Positions 16,728 to 23,205 of a DNA stretch of 23,205 nt are shown piece after piece (the first letter of the stretch is position 1; every line of letters starts with the position of its first letter). Origin of the DNA: Bacteroidales bacterium (lineage in GTDB: Bacteria; Bacteroidota; Bacteroidia; Bacteroidales; UBA7960). The stretch covers positions 1 to 23,205 of the forward strand of contig SKNE01000097.1 in assembly GCA_007120675.1 (NCBI GenBank). The letters are read 5' to 3'. The notes below the pieces were generated by a model. The model did not search any database and was not told the origin of the DNA. It worked only from the letters and a program-made list of their open reading frames with translations. Made by a program: the position numbers and the translations under genes.

Positions 16728-18695
16728 ATGAAGGCACCCCTGAAGCCAGCAGACATGGAAAAAATCAATTACGATGCCACCAGCATCCAGGTACTGGAGG
16801 GCCTTGAAGCGGTCAGGAAAAGGCCTGCCATGTACATCGGTGATGTAAGCAACAAGGGCTTGCACCACCTGGTGTACGAAGTGCTGGACAACTCAATCGA
16901 TGAGGCCATGGGTGGCTATTGCGACCAGATCGATGTGGTGATCAATGAGGACGGCAGCGTGACGGTCATTGATAATGGCCGGGGCATTCCCGTCGACATT
17001 CATGAGAAGGAAGGCAGGAGCGCGCTGGAGGTGGTGATGACCGTTTTGCATGCCGGCGGGAAGTTTGACAAGGACACCTACAAGGTATCGGGTGGCCTCC
17101 ACGGGGTGGGCGTCAGCTGCGTCAACGCGCTGTCTGAGCACATGCTGGTGGAGGTGCACCGCAACGGAGCGGTCCATGTGCAGGAATACAAGCAGGGTGC
17201 GCCCCAGTACCCGGTGAAGCAGACGGGCACCACCAATTTACGTGGCACCAGGGTCAGCTTTACGCCGGACAAATCCATTTTCCAGACCACCCTGTTCAAC
17301 TATGAGATACTCACCAACAGGCTCAGGGAGTTATCTTTCCTGAACAAGGGGGTGCAGCTGACCCTCACCGACATGCGCCAGCGTGACGAGAATGGGCAGG
17401 CCCTTAAGGATGTATACCTGTCGGAAAGGGGGCTGCCTGAATTTGTGGAATACCTGGATGACACGCGGGAGAAACTGGTTGAGAAGCCCATTTGCATGTA
17501 TTCCGAGAAAACGGGCATCCCCGTGGAGGTGGCCATGCAGTATAACGCCTCATTCACCGAGAATGTGCAGGCTTACGTCAACAACATCAACACCATAGAA
17601 GGAGGTACTCACCTGGCCGGCTTTCGAAGGGCGCTGACCCGCACCCTGAAATCTTATGCAGAGAAGTCAGGCATGCTGGCCAAGCTGAAGTTCGAGATCA
17701 ATGGCGATGATTTCCGTGAGGGACTCACCGCCGTCATATCGGTCAAGGTGGCCGAACCGCAGTTTGAAGGCCAGACCAAGACCAAGCTGGGCAACTCGGA
17801 GGTGATGGGGGCCGTTGACCAGGCCGTCAGTGAAATGCTTACCCACTACCTGGAGGAGAACCCCCGCGACGCCAAAGCGATCGTCAACAAAGTGATCCTG
17901 GCCGCCACGGCCCGGCATGCAGCCAGGAAAGCCCGTGAGCTGGTGCAGCGGAAAAATGTCCTGAGCAACACCGGGCTCCCCGGCAAGCTGTCGGATTGTT
18001 CCGAAAATGATCCTGCCAAGTGTGAGATCTTCCTTGTGGAGGGTGATTCGGCCGGCGGCACCGCCAAGCAGGGGCGGGACAGGCGCTTCCAGGCCATATT
18101 GCCACTCAGGGGGAAAATCCTTAACGTGGAAAAAGCCATGCCCCACAAGATTTTCGACAACGAAGAGATACGGACCATCTTCACTGCCCTGGGACTCTCA
18201 GTGGGCACCGAAGAGGACAGCAAGGCGCTCAACATCGAAAGGCTTCGCTACCACAAAGTGATCATCATGACCGATGCCGATGTGGACGGCAGTCACATCG
18301 CCACCCTGATCCTGACCTTCTTCTTCCGCTACATGAAAGAGATGATAGAGCTGGGCTACATTTATATTGCCACGCCCCCCTTCTACCTCATACGCAAAGG
18401 AAAAGAGGAACGCTATGCGTGGACCGAGGAGGAAAGAAAACTCACCGTCAGTGAATTCTCCCAAAACGGAAAGGAGAGTGGCATCCATATCCAGCGTTAC
18501 AAAGGTCTGGGTGAAATGAATGCCGAACAGCTATGGGATACAACCATGAACCCTGAATTCCGCAAGCTGCGGCAAGTGGACATCGAGAACGCTGCAGAGG
18601 CCAACCGGACCTTCTCCATGCTCATGGGCGATGAAGTGCCGCCACGGCGCGAATTCATCGAGCGCAACGCAAAATACGCCAATATCGACGCATAA
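16728..18695 (+). CDS. gyrB: DNA gyrase subunit B
   Basis: This is the ATPase subunit of gyrase, which introduces negative supercoils with GyrA. It has 655 residues, the usual Bacteroidota size, and lacks the large insert found in E. coli GyrB. The GHKL ATP site is complete (EVLDNSIDEA, VIDNGRGIPV and SGGLHGVGVSCVNALS). The TOPRIM domain holds EGDSAGG at 438-444 and DADVDG at 516-521, which bind Mg2+, and PLRGKILNVEKA. The C-terminal RYKGLGEMNAEQLWDTTM that contacts GyrA is present. A second in-frame ATG nine codons downstream (MEKINYDATS) could be the true start; both leave the ATP site intact. It has its own -7 box. It converges on the glutathione peroxidase gene with 12 bp between stops. 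Confidence 0.98.
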   Translation: MKAPLKPADMEKINYDATSIQVLEGLEAVRKRPAMYIGDVSNKGLHHLVYEVLDNSIDEAMGGYCDQIDVVINEDGSVTVIDNGRGIPVDIHEKEGRSALEVVMTVLHAGGKFDKDTYKVSGGLHGVGVSCVNALSEHMLVEVHRNGAVHVQEYKQGAPQYPVKQTGTTNLRGTRVSFTPDKSIFQTTLFNYEILTNRLRELSFLNKGVQLTLTDMRQRDENGQALKDVYLSERGLPEFVEYLDDTREKLVEKPICMYSEKTGIPVEVAMQYNASFTENVQAYVNNINTIEGGTHLAGFRRALTRTLKSYAEKSGMLAKLKFEINGDDFREGLTAVISVKVAEPQFEGQTKTKLGNSEVMGAVDQAVSEMLTHYLEENPRDAKAIVNKVILAATARHAARKARELVQRKNVLSNTGLPGKLSDCSENDPAKCEIFLVEGDSAGGTAKQGRDRRFQAILPLRGKILNVEKAMPHKIFDNEEIRTIFTALGLSVGTEEDSKALNIERLRYHKVIIMTDADVDGSHIATLILTFFFRYMKEMIELGYIYIATPPFYLIRKGKEERYAWTEEERKLTVSEFSQNGKESGIHIQRYKGLGEMNAEQLWDTTMNPEFRKLRQVDIENAAEANRTFSMLMGDEVPPRREFIERNAKYANIDA

Positions 18696-18707
18696 GGGCC
18701 GGAGCCG

Positions 18708-19283
18708 TCACCTGGATGCGGTGATCCACTGCACCACCTCGTCCGACATCGGACTCTGGCGGGGAGAAAGCACATCCACCAACTGCCCCGCCTCATCCAG
18801 CAGGAACTTCTGAAAATTCCAGGTGATCCTTGAGTCCATCTTACCGTTCAGTTCCTTTTTTGTGAGCCACTCATAAACAGGCGCGATGTCATTGCCCTTG
18901 ACCGACACCTTCGACATCATGGGAAAGGTCACGCCATAATTTTCCTCGCAAAAGGCGATGATCTCCTCGTTGGTGCCAGGCTCCTGGTTCATGAAGTTGT
19001 TGGCTGGAAAGCCGATAATCACAAAGCCATATTCGCTGTAAGTGCGGTAGAGCAGCTCCAGCTCCTCGTACTGGGGGGTGAGTCCGCAACGCGATGCAGT
19101 ATTGACCACCATCACCTTCTTCCCTGCCAGCTGTGCCAGGTCAAATTCATCCCCGTAAATGTCCTCCACAACAAAGTCGTGCAAGCTGGTGAAAGCAGGC
19201 TCAGTGGCCTTGACGGCACCCGTATTCATGAGTAAAAAAGCCATCAGAATGGTGGTAAGCATGGAGCTATGGTATCTTTTCAT
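18708..19283 (-). CDS. Secreted glutathione-peroxidase-family thiol peroxidase
   Basis: The protein has 191 residues with a signal peptide (MKRYHSSMLTTILMAFLLMN, cleavage near KA-TEPA), placing it in the periplasm. The peroxidatic Cys is C66 in NTASRCGLTPQ. A second Cys at C112 (IIAFCEENY) sits where plant-type GPx proteins carry the resolving Cys, so thioredoxin is a more likely reductant than glutathione. The WNF motif (W155, N156) is present. The segment usually written GFPCNQF reads GFPANNF, so the catalytic Gln is Asn96 and the Cys is Ala94, a variant common in Bacteroidota. It would reduce peroxides and lipid hydroperoxides. The adjacent gene upstream on the strand is the EamA transporter, 113 bp away. 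No clear TAnnTTTG box precedes it. Confidence 0.93.
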   Translation of the reverse strand: MKRYHSSMLTTILMAFLLMNTGAVKATEPAFTSLHDFVVEDIYGDEFDLAQLAGKKVMVVNTASRCGLTPQYEELELLYRTYSEYGFVIIGFPANNFMNQEPGTNEEIIAFCEENYGVTFPMMSKVSVKGNDIAPVYEWLTKKELNGKMDSRITWNFQKFLLDEAGQLVDVLSPRQSPMSDEVVQWITASR

Positions 19284-19396
19284 GGGATTCGATGTTTAAT
19301 GGTAAAACAAAGGGTTGGTTATTCAATCCTTTATATAAACAAATGACTGCATGCTTTGTTGAGCCATCCCGAGCCAGGCTGGAAATGATCCGGGTA

Positions 19397-20281
19397 CTAT
19401 TCCTTACGTCCGAAACGCCGCTTCAGGAACGGATAGGCAAAAACCGAGCTGAGTATCACCAGCGTACCCAGGTAAAAGCCGGCCGACATCCGTTCGGCCT
19501 CGGGAAAGAAAAAGTGGGCCATGATGATGCCATACACCGGTTCCAGGTTAACCGCCAGCACCACGGTGAAAGCGCTGAGCAGCTTCATCACATCCACAAT
19601 GGCTGTAAAGGCGTAGGCTGTACAGACAAAGCCCAGCAGGAGCAGGTAAAACAGGTCGCTGGCTGAAACCTGGAAGAAAGAGGCGTCCAGATCGCTCCTG
19701 GCCACCAGGTACAGGCTGATGGCCAGGAATCCGCCGATCATTTCATAAAAGCTGATGACACTGGGATGATGGCGCAGGCTGATGTTCCGGTTAAGCACCA
19801 CGAAAAGGCCGTTGAGCAGGGCCGATAACAGGGCATACAGGATGCCTTCCATGTACTGAAACTCATACTGGAATATGAGGTAGATCCCACCCATGATCAC
19901 CAGGCCGATGAACACCTCCACCCAGAATATCCGCCTTCTTTGTGTCAGCGGCTCTATAAAGCTGGTAAACAGGGTGGTGCTGGCAAACACGCCCAGGGTG
20001 ACAGACACATTGGATAGTTTAATGGCATGAAAAAAGGTGATCCAGTGCAGGGCGACCACGATGCCAATCCCCAGCAAGGGGAGTATCTGCCTGAATCGTA
20101 GGCGGAAGGGAATCTTTCTCAATAAAAAGAACAGCCACAGCCCAACGAATGCCATCAGCATGCGGTACCAGACCAGGTCGATGGCCGGCAGGCTGATGAG
20201 TGCCCCGAGGATGGCGGTAAAGCCCAGCAAGATCACCACCAGGTGGAGCTGGACATGTTTTTTCAGGTGGGATGGATTCAT
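19397..20281 (-). CDS. EamA / drug-metabolite transporter family permease
   Basis: The protein has 294 residues and ten predicted membrane helices in two EamA repeats (helices near 15-35 through about 135, and 145-285), the standard size for the DMT superfamily. The basic C-terminus (LKRRFGRKE) points inward. EamA proteins export or import small metabolites, amino acids or nucleotides' precursors; the substrate cannot be read from sequence. Its ATG overlaps the stop codon of the upstream kinase gene in an ATGA (20278-20281), so translation is probably coupled and the substrate may be linked to that kinase. Confidence 0.85.
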   Translation of the reverse strand: MNPSHLKKHVQLHLVVILLGFTAILGALISLPAIDLVWYRMLMAFVGLWLFFLLRKIPFRLRFRQILPLLGIGIVVALHWITFFHAIKLSNVSVTLGVFASTTLFTSFIEPLTQRRRIFWVEVFIGLVIMGGIYLIFQYEFQYMEGILYALLSALLNGLFVVLNRNISLRHHPSVISFYEMIGGFLAISLYLVARSDLDASFFQVSASDLFYLLLLGFVCTAYAFTAIVDVMKLLSAFTVVLAVNLEPVYGIIMAHFFFPEAERMSAGFYLGTLVILSSVFAYPFLKRRFGRKE

Positions 20282-20820
20282 TGAGTCGGGGGGTTGAAGA
20301 ATGCATCTATGGCCCTGATGGCGTTTTGTAAGCGCTCCTCTTTCCGCCCGCTGATGATACGGTATGGAAAACCGTATTCTGCCAGCTCACGCTGGAACCA
20401 CTGGAAAAAGAAGGCCCGCTTGTGCGGGTATTCACGCTGGGGGTCGGGCTCCCAGGGCAGGTCAACCTGGCACAGCAGGTAAAGGTCATAACGTCCCGCT
20501 TCGATTTGCTGCAGGATCCACGGATCACAGCTTCGGTACTTGTACTGTTCCCATATTTTGCTCACGATCAAGTCGGTGTCGCAAAACAGGTAAGTTTCGG
20601 CCAATGTCGCCGCCTCATCTTCACGCCTGACCTGCTCCCTGGCAATGGCCACGATGTCTTCACGCCGGTAGGGGCGGTTCAGTCCATCCACATACTCCCG
20701 GGCGTACTCCGGCACATAGCTTGTGCGGTAGTGCAAGGCCAGCTGCCTGCTTAGCCAGCTCTTCCCTGTGCTCTCAGGACCTGTCACAGCGATCCGCAAA
20801 ACCTTGTTCGCCTCTTTCAC
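20278..20820 (-). CDS. NadR-type P-loop kinase (nicotinamide riboside kinase-like, AAA_28)
   Basis: The protein has 180 residues. Walker A is GPESTGKS at 14-21, followed by SRQLALHY and VPEYAREY, then DTDLIVSKIW and YDLYLLCQVDLPWE, all matching the ribosylnicotinamide-kinase-like domain of NadR. A C-terminal basic stretch (PYRIISGRKEERLQNAI) completes the domain. The NadR adenylyltransferase domain is absent, so this is a stand-alone kinase. The likely reaction is ATP-dependent phosphorylation of nicotinamide riboside to NMN in NAD salvage, though the family also includes uncharacterised kinases. It overlaps the EamA transporter gene by 4 bp. Stand-alone NadR-type kinases are more often paired with PnuC, so the EamA partner is unusual. 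Confidence 0.85.
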   Translation of the reverse strand: MKEANKVLRIAVTGPESTGKSWLSRQLALHYRTSYVPEYAREYVDGLNRPYRREDIVAIAREQVRREDEAATLAETYLFCDTDLIVSKIWEQYKYRSCDPWILQQIEAGRYDLYLLCQVDLPWEPDPQREYPHKRAFFFQWFQRELAEYGFPYRIISGRKEERLQNAIRAIDAFFNPPTQ

Positions 20821-20901
20821 ACCAAGGGGTCAAATGGTACATGCTGTGCAGTGGACTGCAGACAAGCCTGCAAGCCAACCCCGCAGCACCTGCACCGGGT
20901 T

Positions 20902-21399
20902 TTAGTGGGTGAACTTCACCAGGCTGGTGCGGGTCTCCGGAATGATCATCTGGATAAAGGGCACATCCTCCATGGCATGGCAGGTGTTGCAGCTGGCGGC
21001 AAACTGGGTGAAGCCATCCATGAAGGCTTCCTGGTCGCCGGACTCTATGGTAGCCAGCAGCCTGGGTGCTGCGGTGTTCACAAACTGATCGGCGGAGGAT
21101 TCGCGTGCTGGCCGGCGAATGAAGCCCTTCTCCAGGCTGCCAAGCATCTCGTCCAGCTGATAGGCGGCATACGCCCAGTTGCCGTCCACTCCCGCCCAGT
21201 AAAGCTCATTGTAACGGTAATTGGTCTCCATCATGGTCTGGTCAAATCCACCGAACTGATTCTCCATGCTGGCTATGATCTCTTCCAGGTTTGCGCCTGC
21301 CCAGCGGGTTTCAAACAATTGTTCGGTCTGCGTCTGGCAGGCGGAGATCATGATGCCTGCCATCAGGGCCATGCTCGTAATCATCACTAAACGTTTCAT
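20902..21399 (-). CDS. Haem-binding lipoprotein with one C-terminal CxxCH
   Basis: The protein has 165 residues. The N-terminus has a lipoprotein signal ending IMISAC with the lipidated Cys at C21. One CNTCH haem motif lies at 137-141, near the C-terminus. The rest is predicted helical and amphipathic (EEIIASMENQFGG, AYAAYQLDEMLGSLEKGF, FMDGFTQFAAS). A four-helix domain with a C-terminal CxxCH is the pattern of cytochrome c', and Met residues are scattered through the helices, but overall similarity is too low to assign the family firmly. Role could be electron transfer, gas binding or peroxide sensing. It lies downstream of the S9 peptidase gene on the same strand, with 115 bp between, and has an inverted repeat in its leader. 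Confidence 0.75.
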   Translation of the reverse strand: MKRLVMITSMALMAGIMISACQTQTEQLFETRWAGANLEEIIASMENQFGGFDQTMMETNYRYNELYWAGVDGNWAYAAYQLDEMLGSLEKGFIRRPARESSADQFVNTAAPRLLATIESGDQEAFMDGFTQFAASCNTCHAMEDVPFIQMIIPETRTSLVKFTH

Positions 21400-21415
21400 C
21401 TTCTGTTGTTTTTTT

Positions 21416-21447
21416 GGTTAATAATTCCGGGGACTGGCTCATTAACC
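21416..21447 (-). repeat. 7-bp inverted repeat in the leader of the haem lipoprotein gene
   Basis: GGTTAAT (21416-21422) and ATTAACC (21441-21447) are perfect inverted copies, centred about 32 bp upstream of the lipoprotein ATG. The interior holds CCGGGG, which could pair with CCCCG instead. It could be a regulator site or an RNA structure; nothing in the sequence names the factor. Confidence 0.3.
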
Positions 21448-21491
21448 CCGATTGCATTATCCGCCCCCACCCGCTTCAGCAGTCCAGGGTA

Positions 21492-21511
21492 GGGCACACG
21501 GTGAGGTGCCC
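21492..21511 (-). terminator. Possible hairpin after the S9 peptidase gene
   Basis: GGGCAC and GTGCCC form a 6-bp GC-rich stem with an 8-base loop, starting 3 bp after the peptidase stop on the minus strand. No T-run follows, so it may stabilise the 3' end or assist Rho-dependent termination; it is not a clear intrinsic terminator. Confidence 0.35.
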
Positions 21512-21514
21512 CCT

Positions 21515-23205
21515 CTACAACCCTTTCCCGGCAAGGTCCAGCAAAAAGGCGTACTCCCTGGCTTGTTCGCGCAAGCGCTGGAAACGACCGGAAGCACCAC
21601 CGTGTCCGGCCTCCATATTGGTATAGAGCAAAATCTTTTGATCGCCCGTGTGATGCGTTCTCAGTTTCGCCACCCACTTGGTGGGCTCCCAGTATTGCAC
21701 CTGCGAATCGTGAAGGCCCGAGGTGACCAGCAGGTGGGGGTAAGCCTGCTCACGCACGTTGTCGTAGGGTGAATAAGAAAGCATGTAGTCATAGTACTTT
21801 TTGATGTTGGGATTGCCCCATTCGTCGTACTCGGCAGTGGTCAGGGGGATGGATTCATCCAGCATGGTGGTGACCACATCCACGAAGGGCACAGCGGCAA
21901 TGACCCCTTTGAACAGTTCCGGCCTGTCGTTCACGATGACCCCCATGAGCAAACCGCCGGCACTCCCCCCTGAGGCAAAGAGCCTGCCGGGACTGGTATA
22001 GGCTTCCTGCACAAGGAAATCAGCACAGTCAATGAAATCATTAAATGTGTTCTTCTTGTTCAGCAGCTTGCCATCTTCGTACCACCGGCGACCCATTTCC
22101 TGTCCCCCACGCACATGGGCGATCCCGTAAGCAAAGCCCCTGTCAAGCAAGCTGAGGGCGTTGATGTTGAAACGGGGGTTGGCGCTGGCACCATAAGAGC
22201 CGTAGGCATAAAGCAGGAAGGGGTTCTGGCCGTTACGCTCCATCCCCTTGCGGTAAACAACGGTCAGGGGCACCTCCGCACCGTCACGGGCAGTAACATA
22301 ATACCTCCTGGTCTCATAATTCTCCGGCCTGAAATCGCCCAGCACCTCCTGTTGCTTCACCAGCCGCATTTCGCCACTGTCCATATGGTAGTCGTAGCTG
22401 CTCATGGGGGTGGTGAGCGAGGTGTAGTTGAATCGCAGCAGGGAGGTGGACATCTCGGCATTGATGCCGATGCTTGCGGTGTAGGCTTCCTCCTCAAAGG
22501 GCAGGTAATGGCTGCTGCCGCTCACCAGGTTAATGATGCGCATTTGCTGCAATCCCCGCTGCCTCTCCTGCAGCACCAGGTAATCATCGAACAGCTCAAT
22601 GTTTTCCAGCAGCACATCATCCCTGTGTGCAATCACCTCCCGCCAGTGCTCTCTGCCTGTCTGCCACCCGCTGGTCTCCATCAGCCGGAAGTTCTCTGCC
22701 CCGTCGTTGGTCAGGACATAGAACTTGCCGTTGTAAGACCATATGCGGTAACGCAGGTTGGGCTGCCTTGGCTGGAAGACCCTGAAGTCCCCCAGGGGCT
22801 CATCGGCCTCCAGGATATGGATCTCGTTGCTCAATGTGGCGTTGGCCGTGATCACCAGGTAACGCATGTCTTTGCTGCGAGAAACCCCAATGTAGTAATA
22901 GGTTTCATCGGCTTCTTCATACACTGTCACCGGCTCCTGCCCCAGGAAGGGGTTAAAACGCTGTATCTGGTAATAGCGCAGGGTGGCGGGGTCAATCCGG
23001 CTGAAGAACAGGTGCTCGTTGTCGGCCGCCCACACCACATCACCGCCCGCGTGGCTTATCCCGGTGGGCATGACCTCACCGGTGGCCAGATCTTTAACCA
23101 GGACGGTGTATTGCCGGCGCCCCACCGTATCGGCTGTAAATGCCATCCAGCGGTTGTCCGGACTGATGTCGTAGCGCCCGACACGGTAGTAGGGATGGGG
23201 TTCAG
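21515..23205 (-). CDS. Prolyl oligopeptidase family (oligopeptidase B-like), 5' end outside the window
   Basis: The visible 562 residues cover the end of the seven-bladed propeller and the whole alpha/beta-hydrolase domain of an S9A serine peptidase. The frame is open to the window edge (EPHPYYRVGRYDISPDNRW precedes the ATG at 23146), so that ATG is internal and the gene starts beyond 23205. The catalytic Ser lies in GGSAGG (codon 21964-21962), Asp in SGLHDSQ (21709-21707) and His in AGHGG (21604-21602). Sequence such as YYRVGRYDISPDNRW and VIAAVPFVDVVTTMLDESIP points to oligopeptidase B, which cuts after basic residues in short peptides. Total length is probably about 700 residues. Cell location depends on the missing N-terminus. 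Confidence 0.95.
   Translation of the reverse strand, partial: EPHPYYRVGRYDISPDNRWMAFTADTVGRRQYTVLVKDLATGEVMPTGISHAGGDVVWAADNEHLFFSRIDPATLRYYQIQRFNPFLGQEPVTVYEEADETYYYIGVSRSKDMRYLVITANATLSNEIHILEADEPLGDFRVFQPRQPNLRYRIWSYNGKFYVLTNDGAENFRLMETSGWQTGREHWREVIAHRDDVLLENIELFDDYLVLQERQRGLQQMRIINLVSGSSHYLPFEEEAYTASIGINAEMSTSLLRFNYTSLTTPMSSYDYHMDSGEMRLVKQQEVLGDFRPENYETRRYYVTARDGAEVPLTVVYRKGMERNGQNPFLLYAYGSYGASANPRFNINALSLLDRGFAYGIAHVRGGQEMGRRWYEDGKLLNKKNTFNDFIDCADFLVQEAYTSPGRLFASGGSAGGLLMGVIVNDRPELFKGVIAAVPFVDVVTTMLDESIPLTTAEYDEWGNPNIKKYYDYMLSYSPYDNVREQAYPHLLVTSGLHDSQVQYWEPTKWVAKLRTHHTGDQKILLYTNMEAGHGGASGRFQRLREQAREYAFLLDLAGKGL

Overview
The window looks like chromosomal DNA of a fairly GC-rich member of the Bacteroidota (class Bacteroidia). 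The evidence is a DUF4293 gene divergent from rho, a Rho with a long charged disordered insert, a DUF2027 protein, a short (about 650 aa) GyrB, and several promoters with the Bacteroidota-type -7 box TAnnTTTG instead of a sigma-70 -10 box. I see no insertion sequences, CRISPR arrays, tRNA genes or prophage genes. Genus cannot be fixed from this sequence alone.

Layout. 1-5000: the tail of an unidentified plus-strand gene, DUF4293 membrane protein (-), rho (+), and a CPC-type copper P-type ATPase (+). 5000-6400: a YjbQ/UPF0047 protein (-) and a secreted TapB/DUF3108-like protein (+). 6373-10486: a minus-strand surface-polysaccharide operon running flippase, then Wzz-like chain-length protein, then O-antigen ligase/polymerase, with no glycosyltransferases. 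10487-11690: a divergent promoter region, a DUF2027 protein that lacks the usual C-terminal Smr domain, and RNase P RNA (rnpB) beginning at the base after that gene's stop codon. 11717-16624: a large secreted TPR protein and an outer-membrane beta-barrel protein, probably one export or envelope module, followed by gyrB. 18708-23205: a minus-strand group of a secreted glutathione-peroxidase-type thiol peroxidase, an EamA transporter overlapping a NadR-type P-loop kinase by 4 bp, a haem-binding lipoprotein with one CxxCH motif, and an oligopeptidase B-like S9 peptidase cut off by the window end.

How the genes work together. Most of the window is core information processing (rho, rnpB, gyrB) interleaved with envelope functions (polysaccharide assembly, TPR plus barrel, secreted and lipidated proteins). 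The places most worth a second look are the DUF2027/rnpB junction, the TPR/barrel pair, the transporter/kinase pair, the Rho insert with AT-hook-like basic patches, and a dyad upstream of the copper ATPase. None of these proves a new system. They are the points where the sequence departs from routine expectations or where function is not established.
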